In this document: piece by piece, positions 7,854-15,323 of the stretch
How positions within the stretch are numbered: the first letter of the stretch is position 1
Layout of the letters: the number at the start of each line of letters is the position of its first letter
Source of the DNA: an uncultured Collinsella sp.
GTDB taxonomy: Bacteria; Actinomycetota; Coriobacteriia; Coriobacteriales; Coriobacteriaceae
Reading direction: 5' to 3'
NCBI GenBank assembly: GCA_959602645.1
Contig: CAUGTZ010000007.1
Location: 46,717-110,716 of the forward strand
DNA: 64,000 nt
Translations under genes and position numbers: made by a program
The notes under the pieces: generated by a model
What the model was told of the DNA's origin: nothing
The model's database searches: none
The model's input: only the letters and a program-made list of their open reading frames with translations

Positions 7854-7883
7854 AATTAGATTTGACCAAACGAAAAGGAGAAA
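7854..7883 (+). repeat. 30-bp leader repeat, copy 2
   Basis: Second copy of the repeat at 7326-7355 (28 of 30 identical). It ends in the AAAAGGAGAAA ribosome site of the SPFH gene and also carries TTGACC. Confidence 0.75.
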
Positions 7884-7886
7884 GAC

Positions 7887-8858
7887 ATGATTCAACTGAT
7901 TATCGGAGCGGGTCTGGGACTCGGCGGCGTGGCCGCCGCCGTCGCCATCAAGCGGTATAACGAGGCCGAGCGCGAGAAGGCCGCCGGGCCCGCGGACCAT
8001 TGGGGCAAAAAGTACGAGGCCCGCATCGTCTCGCCCGCGTGCGCCCTGCCCCTCATCCTGGTAGGTACCGTCATCGCCGCCTCCGCCTGCCTCTACACGC
8101 AGGACACCGGCGAGGTCTGCGTCATCCGCAACCTCGGCGGCTCGCTCGCCGGCTCGACCTCCGAGGCCGGTTTCCACGCCAAGGCCCCCTGGCAGGACGT
8201 CGTGACCTACGACGTCCGCAACAACCTCATCAACTTCTACGGGGACACCGACTACGAGGTGGACGGCGGCTCCTACGAGGGCAAGCAGGTCTCCATCAAC
8301 GACAAGTCGGGCGCCAGCGCCAACATCGACATCCAGGTCAACTACTCGCTCAACCCCGACGCCGCGCTCAGCCTCTACAGCGAGTACGGCACGCAGGAGA
8401 GCTTCGTGGAGAAGTACATCTCCAACGACGTCCGCGCCGTCACCCGCGAGGTCTCGGGCGGCTTCGACACGGTGACGATGCTCACCGACCGCTCCCAGTT
8501 CACCAAGGCCGTCCAGAAGGCCCTCACCGAGAAGTGGAAGGGCATAGGCCTCACGGTCGAGCAGGTGAGCGTGCAGGACGTCCGCTACCCGAAGAACATC
8601 ACCAAGAGCTACAGCGAGGCGCAGGCGGCCGAGGTCGCCAAGCAGAAGGCCCAGAACGAGCAGGAGACGGCCAAGGTCCAGGCCGAGACCAAGAAGATCG
8701 AGGCCCAGGGCGAGGCGGACGCGAACGCGGTCCTCGCGAACTCGCTCAACGACCAGGTCATCCAGCAGCACTACATCGACGCGCTCAAGAGCATCGGCAA
8801 GGACGGCAACCTCGTCGTCGTGCCCGAGGGCTCCCAGCCGATCGTGGGCACGAAGTAG
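7887..8858 (+). CDS. Phage-encoded SPFH/band-7 (prohibitin-like) protein
   Basis: The 323-residue protein has an N-terminal hydrophobic stretch, a clear membrane segment at about 47-70, then an SPFH domain (TGEVCVIRNLGGSL through the VSVQDVRYPKNI strand) and an Ala/Glu/Gln-rich coiled coil (about 245-285), the standard prohibitin/HflC layout. Such proteins form ring or cage assemblies in the membrane and often control FtsH protease. In the early operon of a temperate phage it might influence lysogeny decisions or superinfection; that is inference. A strong AAAAGGAG precedes the ATG. Confidence 0.88.
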   Translation: MIQLIIGAGLGLGGVAAAVAIKRYNEAEREKAAGPADHWGKKYEARIVSPACALPLILVGTVIAASACLYTQDTGEVCVIRNLGGSLAGSTSEAGFHAKAPWQDVVTYDVRNNLINFYGDTDYEVDGGSYEGKQVSINDKSGASANIDIQVNYSLNPDAALSLYSEYGTQESFVEKYISNDVRAVTREVSGGFDTVTMLTDRSQFTKAVQKALTEKWKGIGLTVEQVSVQDVRYPKNITKSYSEAQAAEVAKQKAQNEQETAKVQAETKKIEAQGEADANAVLANSLNDQVIQQHYIDALKSIGKDGNLVVVPEGSQPIVGTK

Positions 8859-8869
8859 GGGCGGCGGCG

Positions 8870-9082
8870 ATGTTGAACCTTATCCATGCGGCCGTCCGGG
8901 TCTTCCTCGACGTTCTCGCGGTCGCGTTCGTGCTAGAGCACGCCCGCGAGCTTCATGAGAAACATCGCGAGATCAACGACGCGCCCAAGCAGGTCGCAGG
9001 CGTCGTTGATGAACCCGGCGAGGACGATCGCGGCGCTGATGCGAGGGTGCCGCTCGACCCAGTCGACGAGCCGCACGAGTAG
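8870..9082 (+). CDS. Small hypothetical protein, 70 residues
   Basis: The ATG lies 11 bp after the SPFH stop, behind AGGGGCGG. The product has an N-terminal hydrophobic helix (about 2-22) and a charged C-terminus rich in Asp, Glu and Pro. A minus-strand ORF at 8933-9136 overlaps it, but the plus-strand reading fits the operon better. Function unknown. Confidence 0.45.
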   Translation: MLNLIHAAVRVFLDVLAVAFVLEHARELHEKHREINDAPKQVAGVVDEPGEDDRGADARVPLDPVDEPHE

Positions 9083-9223
9083 GGGGCCCGCTGGTCGGAC
9101 GTGCTTCGGGCGATATGTCTGCTGTCTACGAATCATGGCTCGAAGCCTACCGCGCGGGTAACGCGGTCACACGGGTATTGCCGCTCAGGCAACCCGCGGG
9201 CCGTCCCCGGGGCGGCACCGTAG

Positions 9224-9256
9224 CCCCGCGGCTCTCCGATAACCATAGCCGCGGGG
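9224..9256. repeat. 10-bp perfect inverted repeat
   Basis: CCCCGCGGCT (9224-9233) and AGCCGCGGGG (9247-9256) around a 13-nt loop. It lies in the 286-bp gap before the MerR-like gene and has no T-run, so it may be an operator or an RNA structure. Confidence 0.5.
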
Positions 9257-9301
9257 ACGTTCCCTACCGGTGCCGTGCCGGGGGCGAGGCCCCGAAAGCA
9301 A

Positions 9302-9346
9302 GCAACAAAAAAGGAGCCGCCCGGTGTGGAAAGCGGGGACGGCTCC
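9302..9346 (-). terminator. Minus-strand intrinsic terminator
   Basis: GGAGCCG (9313-9319) and CGGCTCC (9340-9346) form a stem preceded on the plus strand by a run of As, that is, followed by Ts on the minus strand. No minus-strand gene lies upstream of it (to its right), so an antisense transcript across the early genes is implied. The rest of the 9083-9368 gap holds no convincing gene. Confidence 0.55.
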
Positions 9347-9368
9347 CTGACCTGAAAGGAGGTCACTC

Positions 9369-9617
9369 ATGGATTCTAGCAGAGCCAAAACGTTCCAGCA
9401 GATGGCCGACGAGCTTGGCATCAGGCACAAGCTGATGTACACGCTGCGCGAGGCGTCGAGGGTGACGGGGGTGCCCTACGACACGCTGCGCATCGAGTGC
9501 AAGGCTGGCCGCCTGCGCTCGCAGCTACCCGAGGGGCGCAAGGTGGGGCGCATGGTGCGCCCGGAATGGGTGGAGCAGTGGATCGAGGAGGGAACGCATG
9601 GCATCGAGGCTGCTTAG
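9369..9617 (+). CDS. MerR/excisionase-type DNA-binding protein
   Basis: The 82-residue product carries a winged-helix motif (TLREASRVTGVPYDTLRIEC, then GRLRSQLPEGRKVGRMVRPE and WVEQWIEEG), as in helix_turn_helix_17 and Xis proteins. It could be the recombination directionality factor or an early regulator. A strong AAAGGAGG precedes the ATG. Its 3' end overlaps the next small gene by 20 bp. Confidence 0.75.
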   Translation: MDSSRAKTFQQMADELGIRHKLMYTLREASRVTGVPYDTLRIECKAGRLRSQLPEGRKVGRMVRPEWVEQWIEEGTHGIEAA

Positions 9618-9738
9618 GTGCGCTGGGTACATCGCGCTCCTGTTCGCGGTGTACGCGCTCATGCCGTACGTCCTGCGGGCGATGCTGCTCGCGGCGGACG
9701 GCATCCGCGTCGTGCTCGGAATGGGGTCGGTGCTGTGA
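9598..9738 (+). CDS. Small membrane protein, 46 residues
   Basis: Starts inside the end of the MerR-like gene behind GAGGGAAC. One long hydrophobic segment spans about residues 8-34 (YIALLFAVYALMPYVLRAML). Its stop overlaps the GTG of the RusA gene, the tight translational coupling usual in this operon. Function unknown. Confidence 0.6.
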   Translation: MASRLLRCAGYIALLFAVYALMPYVLRAMLLAADGIRVVLGMGSVL

Positions 9739-10205
9739 TCGGAAGGAACTTCGCATTCACCGTCCCGTTCGTGGCCGGCAAGCTTCGCCACAGGCTCGAC
9801 CGACGCCACGCGCGGATGTACACGCCCACCGAGACCATCCGCAACGAGGCCGCCATCCGCGACGCGGCGCTCAAGGCCATGCGGGAGGCGTACCCGGGTC
9901 TCAAGGGGATGCTGTTCCCGTTCAGGGTCCCCGTCGCGGTGCGCATCGACGCGTACGGCCCGCTGCCGAAGTCGAGGCCGAAGAGCATTACGTCGGAGCC
10001 TTACATGTTCAAGCCGGACGCGGACAACATAGCCAAGCTGGTGCTGGACGGGATGAACGGGGCGGTCTGGGGTGACGACAACCAGGTGGTCGAGCTCCAT
10101 GTCGTCAAGTGGCCCCGCCGGCGCGGCATCGAGCCGCACATGGACATACGGGTCTACCGCGGCTGGTTCGCAGGCACCATGGAGAAGAAGAGAAACGGAG
10201 ATTAA
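9735..10205 (+). CDS. rusA: RusA-family Holliday junction resolvase
   Basis: The 156-residue protein has the RusA signature KPDADNIAKLVLDGMNG followed by VWGDDNQV, including the metal-binding Asp residues. RusA is a homodimeric nuclease that cuts four-way junctions, here to resolve recombination or replication intermediates before packaging. The GTG at 9735 overlaps the preceding stop; upstream in-frame codons lie in the small membrane gene. It lies near the recT-like gene, so together they form a recombination module. Confidence 0.9.
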   Translation: MIGRNFAFTVPFVAGKLRHRLDRRHARMYTPTETIRNEAAIRDAALKAMREAYPGLKGMLFPFRVPVAVRIDAYGPLPKSRPKSITSEPYMFKPDADNIAKLVLDGMNGAVWGDDNQVVELHVVKWPRRRGIEPHMDIRVYRGWFAGTMEKKRNGD

Positions 10206-10208
10206 GCA

Positions 10209-10556
10209 ATGGAGTACATGCACATAGACGTCCAAGTCGGTGGCGATGCGTTCGAGGTGCTGGACGAGTTCGCCACGAACCTTATCTGCCTCGCAGACGA
10301 GGATGGCGCCGAGATAGGGAAGAGGGGCGTGAAGCCAGCGTGCCTGCGAGGCATCGCCTACGGGCTTCTGTACAGCGTGAAGCTGCTGGGAGCCGATTCG
10401 CAGGACCCCGAGGTCTACGACTCCATTGTCGGCAGCGCCGGCCGCATGGAGCGCATCTACAAGCTGAACGGGCCGCGCGGCGTATTCGCCGAGCTGGCGG
10501 GCGTGGACATCGAGAAGGTCGAGATCAATGACGAAGGGGTGACCATCAATGAGTAA
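10209..10556 (+). CDS. Hypothetical early phage protein, 115 residues
   Basis: A soluble, mildly acidic protein starting 3 bp after rusA. The sequence (GKRGVKPACLRGIAYGLLYS, then KLNGPRGVFAELAGVDIEKV) shows no domain I can name. Its last codons overlap the start of the recombinase gene by 8 bp. Function unknown. Confidence 0.7.
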   Translation: MEYMHIDVQVGGDAFEVLDEFATNLICLADEDGAEIGKRGVKPACLRGIAYGLLYSVKLLGADSQDPEVYDSIVGSAGRMERIYKLNGPRGVFAELAGVDIEKVEINDEGVTINE

Positions 10557-11448
10557 CGGGATCATCGAGTTCAAGGACGATGCGGGCATGCCCGTCAAGT
10601 TCACCTCGCAGGACATCCGCGAGCGCCTGTGCCCGAACGCGACCGAAAGCGAGCTGGCGCTGTGCGTGGAGCTTTGCAACCGCCAGCACCTGAACCCGTT
10701 CACCAAGGAGGTGTACCTGGTCAAGTACGGCAGCGCCCCGGCGAGCATCATCACGAGCTATCAGGTGTTCAACCGCCGCGCCAACCGTCAGGAGAGCTAC
10801 GGCGGCATCAAGAGCGGCGTCGTGGTGATGCGCGAAGGGCAGATCGTCAAGAAGCGCGGCAGCGCCGTCTACAAGCAGGTGGGCGAGCAGCTGCTCGGCG
10901 GCTGGGCCGAGGTGCAGTTCAAGGACGGCAAGGAGCCGGCCTACGTGGAGCTGGCGCTTAGCGACTACAACACCGGTAAGAGCAACTGGGCGAAGATGCC
11001 GGGCGTCATGATCGAGAAGTGCGCCAAGGCCGGCGCGTGGCGCCTGGCCTACCCCGACGAGTTCGGCGGGATGTACACGGGCGAGGAGATGGACCAGAAG
11101 GTCGAACGCGACATGCGCGCCGACACTCAGGCCGTCGAGGCCGAGAGCGTCGAGCCCGTGGCCGACCTGCAGCCCGTGCGCGACCTGTTCAAGCCGTTCA
11201 TGGCGGCGACCGCGCTTGACAGCGCCGGGGCCATGGCTGCCATCTGCGCCGCCGTGGGCTGCACGTCGGGCTCAATGCACGACATGACGCTCATGCAGGC
11301 GCGCCGCGCGGCCTCGTGGATGGAGGAGGAGATCGCGGCCCGCAAGGCGCAACCCGAGCCCGCCGCACCCGAGCCGGAGCCCGTGCCCGTCTATGAGCCC
11401 GCGCCCGCCGAGTACGCGACCGACGACGACCTGCTGGGAGGCTTCTAA
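10549..11448 (+). CDS. bet: RecT/Bet-family phage recombinase
   Basis: The 299-residue protein matches phage Bet/RecT single-strand annealing proteins over its first 190 residues (LNPFTKEVYLVKYG, VFNRRANRQESYGGIKSG, PGVMIEKCAKAGAWRLAYPD). These proteins coat single-stranded DNA and anneal it to complementary strands. The remaining 110 residues are a Pro/Glu/Ala-rich tail (APEPEPVPVYEPAPAEYA) ending in DDDLLGGF, an acidic tip that may recruit SSB or another partner. ATGG overlaps the next start. Confidence 0.92.
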   Translation: MSNGIIEFKDDAGMPVKFTSQDIRERLCPNATESELALCVELCNRQHLNPFTKEVYLVKYGSAPASIITSYQVFNRRANRQESYGGIKSGVVVMREGQIVKKRGSAVYKQVGEQLLGGWAEVQFKDGKEPAYVELALSDYNTGKSNWAKMPGVMIEKCAKAGAWRLAYPDEFGGMYTGEEMDQKVERDMRADTQAVEAESVEPVADLQPVRDLFKPFMAATALDSAGAMAAICAAVGCTSGSMHDMTLMQARRAASWMEEEIAARKAQPEPAAPEPEPVPVYEPAPAEYATDDDLLGGF

Positions 11449-12440
11449 TGGCAGACGAGGTTTTGGCGGTCGAGGCCGTGCCGCTCGAGGAGGACTTCGA
11501 CACGCTGGTGGCGTCTCTCGCCATCGACGACACGCTCGAGGACAAGCTGGCAAAGCTCAAGAAGAACGTGGACGAGAAGCTGGCGGACTACGTGAACGTC
11601 AAGCGCATCGAGAAGGACGAGGACTTCAAGGCGGCGAAGAAGTACCGCGCGGCGGTCAACGACGTGAAGAAGCCCATCGAGGCGCAGCGCAAGGCCGCGA
11701 AGAAGAAGTACAGCGACCTGCTCAAGACGTTCGACGAGACCATAGGCGAGATCACGGCGCCAATCGACAAGCTCTCCGATGAGTACAAGGCCGAGATCGA
11801 CCGCTACGACGGCGAGTGCAGGGCCCGCCGCCTCACCGCGCTCAAGGGCCACTACTGCGACCTCGCGGGCGAGATGGGGCCGCTGGTGCCATACGAGCGC
11901 ATCGCCGACGACAAGTGGCTCAACGCGAGCTTCGGCGAGGTCAAGGCCAAGAACATCATCGAGCGCCGCGTGGGCGAGCTGCTGCACCAGTTCAAGTTCG
12001 TCAACGGCCTCGACTACGCGGACGAGTCCGAGAAGGCGTGGGCCGTCGCGTGGTGGGCGAGGACCCTGCCGGCGGACTCGGGCGAGGTGGCGGCTGCGGT
12101 CGCCGCGCACCGCGAGGAGGTCGCCAATGCCGCCGCGCTCGCGGCGACCTACGAGCAGGCGATGGCGCCCGCACCGGAGCCCGAGCCGGAGCCCGCGCCG
12201 CTGCCGCCCGACCCCGAGCCGCTGCCCGACGAGCAGCCCGAGCCTGAGCCGCCCTTGGGCGTGCCGAGGTGCGTGCGGGTGGTCCCGTCGCGCCCCGAGC
12301 CGGATGTGGCCGAGGATGCGGCCCCAGCACCGCAGAGGGGCTACCGCGTTGTCATCGAGTGCGCCACGGCAGACGAGCTGCGCCGCGTGAGGGCCGTCAT
12401 GGTCGACAACGGCATTCACGGATACGTCGAGAGGATGTAG
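11448..12440 (+). CDS. DUF1351 phage recombination-associated protein
   Basis: The 330-residue protein is highly helical and charged (KKPIEAQRKAAKKKYSDLLK, about 75-95) and matches DUF1351, usually coded beside RecT-type recombinases in phages. A Pro/Glu-rich linker (about 240-270) leads to a small C-terminal alpha/beta region resembling the DUF1351 tail (YRVVIECATADELRRVRAVM). The role is unknown; neighbours suggest recombination or replication support. The start overlaps the recombinase stop. Confidence 0.85.
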   Translation: MADEVLAVEAVPLEEDFDTLVASLAIDDTLEDKLAKLKKNVDEKLADYVNVKRIEKDEDFKAAKKYRAAVNDVKKPIEAQRKAAKKKYSDLLKTFDETIGEITAPIDKLSDEYKAEIDRYDGECRARRLTALKGHYCDLAGEMGPLVPYERIADDKWLNASFGEVKAKNIIERRVGELLHQFKFVNGLDYADESEKAWAVAWWARTLPADSGEVAAAVAAHREEVANAAALAATYEQAMAPAPEPEPEPAPLPPDPEPLPDEQPEPEPPLGVPRCVRVVPSRPEPDVAEDAAPAPQRGYRVVIECATADELRRVRAVMVDNGIHGYVERM

Positions 12441-12443
12441 GAC

Positions 12444-12785
12444 ATGGAGGAGAAGAACCTACCGCCGCTCCGGACGCCGGAGCAGCGCAAGGAGGCGATG
12501 GCGAAGGCCGTCCACACGCGCCGCGAGCGCGCCGCGTTCAAGGCCGCCTGCAAGGCGGGCAACATCCCGCCCGAGGCGGCCATCGAGGCGCCCATCGCGC
12601 AGAGGCTCAAGGTCGAGGAGTTCGCCCGCTCGTTCCCGGGCATCGGCACGGTCAAGGCGAAGGTGATCGTCAAGGCGCTTGACATCCCCGATGGTCGCCG
12701 CGTGAGCGGCCTGGGGTACATGCAGGGGCCGCGCCTTGTCGCGTTTATCAAGAACAACATGACCGCGAAGGAGGACGGGCAGTGA
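12444..12785 (+). CDS. Phage-encoded actinobacterial integration host factor (mIHF type)
   Basis: The 113-residue protein matches the actinobacterial IHF family. It has an N-terminal basic helix (RTPEQRKEAMAKAVHTRRER), then an S13-like helix-two-turn-helix with FPGIGTVKAKVIVKALDIP and the closing GRRVSGLGYMQGPRL. mIHF bends DNA and was named for stimulating phage L5 integration. Coded between recombination and SSB genes, it may assist replication initiation, integration or packaging. Start ATG follows GTAGGAC; four bases overlap ssb. Confidence 0.82.
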   Translation: MEEKNLPPLRTPEQRKEAMAKAVHTRRERAAFKAACKAGNIPPEAAIEAPIAQRLKVEEFARSFPGIGTVKAKVIVKALDIPDGRRVSGLGYMQGPRLVAFIKNNMTAKEDGQ

Positions 12786-13258
12786 GCATCAACCGAGTGA
12801 ACATCAGCGGCAACCTGACCCGCGACCCCGAGCTGCGCGCCACCGCCGGCGGGACGCAGGTCCTGTCCTTCGGCGTGGCGGTAAACGACCGCCGCCGCAA
12901 CGCGCAGACGGGCGAGTGGGAGGACTACCCCAACTTCGTCGACTGCACGATGTTCGGCAACCGCGCCGAGGCCGTTGGCCGTTTCCTCGCCAAGGGGATG
13001 AAGGTCGCCATCGATGGCAAGCTGCGCTACAGCTCTTGGGAGCGCGACGGCCAGAATCGCTCGAAGCTCGAGGTTATCGTCGACGAGATCGAGGTCATGG
13101 TGCGCCGTGAGGGGCAGACGCAGGCCCAGCCGCAGCAGAGCCTCGCGGACACGGTGCCCGTGCAGCCCCGGGCGCAGGCCGCGCCGCAGTGGAGCGCCCA
13201 GCAGGCCTGCGCCGCGGTCCCGCAGTCCGAGTTCTACGACGAGGACGTGCCGTTCTGA
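12782..13258 (+). CDS. ssb: Single-stranded DNA-binding protein
   Basis: The 158-residue product has a full OB-fold (NRVNISGNLTRDPELRATAG at the N-terminus, FVDCTMFGNRAEAV) and a Gln/Pro-rich linker ending in DEDVPF, the acidic tip through which SSB recruits replication and repair proteins. The GTG start overlaps the IHF stop. It supplies ssDNA protection for phage replication. Confidence 0.95.
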   Translation: MSINRVNISGNLTRDPELRATAGGTQVLSFGVAVNDRRRNAQTGEWEDYPNFVDCTMFGNRAEAVGRFLAKGMKVAIDGKLRYSSWERDGQNRSKLEVIVDEIEVMVRREGQTQAQPQQSLADTVPVQPRAQAAPQWSAQQACAAVPQSEFYDEDVPF

Positions 13259-13368
13259 TGAGGCACGTACCCGACATCATCCGCGACCACTGGGAGGCTG
13301 CCCTGTTCGCCGCCTCCTTCTCCGCGGGTTTCCTGTTCTTCTCTTCGCTTCTGTGGGGGTGGTTCTGA
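13258..13368 (+). CDS. Small membrane protein, 36 residues
   Basis: Coupled by TGATG overlaps to ssb upstream and the replication gene downstream, so it lies in a continuous translational chain. Residues 14-35 form one hydrophobic helix (FAASFSAGFLFFSSLLWGWF). Function unknown. Confidence 0.6.
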   Translation: MRHVPDIIRDHWEAALFAASFSAGFLFFSSLLWGWF

Positions 13369-14258
13369 TGGCCAAGGACTTCACGGTTTTCGCCGACTCG
13401 ATAGCCGAGCTTTACGACGATTACGACCCGAGCGACCCCGAGGACATGAGGGAGCGCATGATGCTCGCGGACGCGGTGCTCATGTACGGCCTCCACGGGG
13501 TCGAGATCGAGTTGCCCAAGAACGTCAAGAGGGCCTTCAAGGGACTCAAGAACGCCATCGACAACTCCAAGGAAAGGCGAGAGCAGGCCAAGAAAGGCGG
13601 CAGGCCCCGCAAGGCCAAGGCAGAGCCGGAGCCTGAACCCAAGCCTGAGCAAAAACCCGAAACCGAGGTTTCCGAAAGCGAAAACCCAGGTTTTGAAAAC
13701 GCGAAACCTAGGTTTTCAGAACCAGAAACCGAGGTTTCCGAAAGCGAAAACCCTAACCTAGCCTGTCCTAGCCTAGCTTTACCTAGCCTAGCTTGTGTTG
13801 ATGGTACGCGCGGCGGCGACGCCGACGGCTTCGCTCCGCCGACCCTGGACGAGTGCCGCGCGTACTTCGCCGCCAACTGCATCAGCGGCGACCCCGACAA
13901 GTTCTGGGCGCACTACGAGTCGCAGGGTTGGATCCGCTCGAACGGGATGCCCGTGACCTCGCTCAAGGCCGCGGCGATGCTGTGGAACGGCAACCAGAAG
14001 CGCCGCGACGCCGAGGCACATGCCAGCGGCAAGCCGACCGATGCCGAGATTCAAGCCGCCACGTTCAAGCCGACGAGGACGCCCGAGCAGACGAGGGCGG
14101 AACTCGAGCGCAGGTGGCGCGAGGAACACCCGGGCATCGACCCGGCGAAAGTGAAGGCCCCGAGGGGGACGACCGCCGACCCTGTGGCGCTCAAGGCGTA
14201 CCAGGACGCGCGGCGCCTGCTGGACGCGAGGGCCGCGTGCGAGAGGAGGGCGTCATGA
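13368..14258 (+). CDS. DUF6291-type phage replication protein carrying iterons in its gene
   Basis: The 296-residue protein has an N-terminal DUF6291-like region (about 1-85; VLMYGLHGVEIELPKNVKRA) ending in a basic GGRPRKAK, a Pro/Glu/Ser-rich linker (about 85-145) and a C-terminal domain with a replisome-organiser character (DKFWAHYESQGWIRSNG, about 183-199). The linker is coded by regularly spaced palindromes, as in lambdoid O genes where the initiator gene carries the origin. The role as initiator is therefore inferred from architecture and position after ssb. ATG overlaps the preceding stop. Confidence 0.7.
   Translation: MAKDFTVFADSIAELYDDYDPSDPEDMRERMMLADAVLMYGLHGVEIELPKNVKRAFKGLKNAIDNSKERREQAKKGGRPRKAKAEPEPEPKPEQKPETEVSESENPGFENAKPRFSEPETEVSESENPNLACPSLALPSLACVDGTRGGDADGFAPPTLDECRAYFAANCISGDPDKFWAHYESQGWIRSNGMPVTSLKAAAMLWNGNQKRRDAEAHASGKPTDAEIQAATFKPTRTPEQTRAELERRWREEHPGIDPAKVKAPRGTTADPVALKAYQDARRLLDARAACERRAS
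13660..13796. repeat. Probable phage replication origin: 22-bp-spaced iterons plus CTAG-rich repeats
   Basis: Four copies of the palindrome AAACCNAGGTTT lie at 13660, 13682, 13704 and 13726, exactly 22 bp apart (two helical turns), with a degenerate fifth copy beginning AAACCC at 13748. Directly after come CCTAGC-rich repeats: a 15-bp unit at 13767 and 13782 and a partial unit at 13757. The block is AT-richer than the surrounding phage DNA and sits inside the presumed initiator gene, as in lambda. Confidence 0.75.
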
Positions 14259-14497
14259 GTTTGGACGTCGAGAGGAGCGAGAACGTGGGCAGACCCGATG
14301 GGTTCGCCGACATCTACGACGACGAGCCGGGCGGAGCCCGCTGCGAGACGTGCGGGTTCTGCGCCGTGAGCGAGACGGCCATGGCGGCGTCGGGCGAGGG
14401 GCGCAAGCGCTACACGTGCATGCGCTGCCCCGACTTCGTGCACATCACGCAGGGGCTCGCGAGGTGCAACTACTGGGAGGTGCGCCATGAGGGATGA
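14255..14497 (+). CDS. Small Cys-rich (zinc-finger-like) protein, 80 residues
   Basis: Overlaps the replication gene by ATGA. Two CxxC pairs (CETCGFC, CMRCPDF) and a later Cys suggest a metal-binding fold. This type of small protein is common in Coriobacteriia and Firmicutes phages. Function unknown. Confidence 0.65.
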   Translation: MSLDVERSENVGRPDGFADIYDDEPGGARCETCGFCAVSETAMAASGEGRKRYTCMRCPDFVHITQGLARCNYWEVRHEG

Positions 14498-14720
14498 GTC
14501 GTTGGACATGCGAGGGGGCAACGTGCTCGTGTGCCGCCAGTGCGGCAGGCGGTTCCGTGCAAGGGGCGCCCGCCAGCGGTACTGCTGCGGCTGGTGCGAG
14601 AACGTGGCTCACAGGAACGAGAGCAGGCGGCCCGTGGACGTGTACCTCGGGACGAGGAGCGAGGCGGGCCGAGAGGTCAACGCCATGAGGGCCGCGCTAG
14701 CTGAGGGGAGACGAATCTGA
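14487..14720 (+). CDS. Zinc-ribbon protein, 77 residues
   Basis: CRQCGRRF followed by YCCGWC gives a four-Cys zinc ribbon, with a basic segment between (RARGARQR). It overlaps its neighbours at both ends (11 bp and 1 bp), so it is translated in the chain. Possibly nucleic-acid binding; not assigned further. Confidence 0.65.
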   Translation: MRDESLDMRGGNVLVCRQCGRRFRARGARQRYCCGWCENVAHRNESRRPVDVYLGTRSEAGREVNAMRAALAEGRRI

Positions 14721-15028
14721 TGGAGACTTTGGAACAGATCAAGGCGGATGCGGTCGAGGTGTTCCATTTCGACCGCGAGTGCAGGCCGCAGGACAGGGCG
14801 CACGCCTACCTGGGGAAGTACCGCGTCAGGCGCGGCTACAACGACACGGCGATGCAGGTCGCGGTGACCGACATGATCGAGCGCGCCTACGAGGCGGGAA
14901 GGGCGGAGGTCGCCGACGCGAACCTCGTGCAGAACCTGCGCCGCCAGCTGACGAGCATCGAGGCGACCGTCGGGGATGCCATCGACCTGCTCGACGAGAG
15001 TGTAGGGGGGGCGGACTGCGATGAGTGA
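14720..15028 (+). CDS. Hypothetical helical protein, 102 residues
   Basis: ATG overlaps the preceding stop and follows GAGGGGAGA. The product is mostly helical and acidic, with a C-terminal heptad-like region (NLRRQLTSIEATVGDAIDLL). No known domain. Part of the small-gene cluster between replication and packaging. Confidence 0.6.
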   Translation: METLEQIKADAVEVFHFDRECRPQDRAHAYLGKYRVRRGYNDTAMQVAVTDMIERAYEAGRAEVADANLVQNLRRQLTSIEATVGDAIDLLDESVGGADCDE

Positions 15029-15323
15029 CTCGAGGGTCGGCGGCTACCCGATGGGGGTGACCGATGCCGCCATCGAGCGCCACTTCGGCGGGGCCTGCGA
15101 GCCTCGGATGTGCGGGAACTGCAGGCACTTCTGCGGCAGCGACATCCACGTCGACTACGGCTACTGCCACCTCGAGTTCGAGCGCGCCTACGACGCGGAG
15201 GCGCCTGACCGCAAGGAAGGGTTCTGGCGCCTGGCGAAGTGGGCCGTGGCGTGGCTCATGGAGAACCTGCTGTACTGCGAGGACGAGTGCGGCGAGTGCC
15301 GCGACTATGAGGAGGTTGAGTGA
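15021..15323 (+). CDS. Cys-rich protein, 100 residues
   Basis: Contains CGNCRHFCGSD and a C-terminal CEDECGEC, giving several possible metal ligands, plus aromatic helices between. It overlaps the upstream gene by 8 bp. Function unknown; it resembles small phage proteins of the Cys-rich class. Confidence 0.6.
   Translation: MSDSRVGGYPMGVTDAAIERHFGGACEPRMCGNCRHFCGSDIHVDYGYCHLEFERAYDAEAPDRKEGFWRLAKWAVAWLMENLLYCEDECGECRDYEEVE

Noticed and set aside
8933..9136. Minus-strand ORF with a hydrophobic helix (67 codons)
   Set aside because: It overlaps the plus-strand 70-codon gene, lacks a convincing ribosome site and runs against the early operon. It cannot be fully excluded.
9133..9366. Minus-strand ORF ending RAVGFEP, and a tRNA-like look of the same DNA
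   Set aside because: The peptide resembles spurious translations over tRNA genes, but I could not draw an acceptor stem plus D, anticodon and T arms here on either strand.
13660..13796. CRISPR-like array
   Set aside because: The units are 12-bp palindromes every 22 bp inside a coding sequence, with no long spacers and no cas genes.
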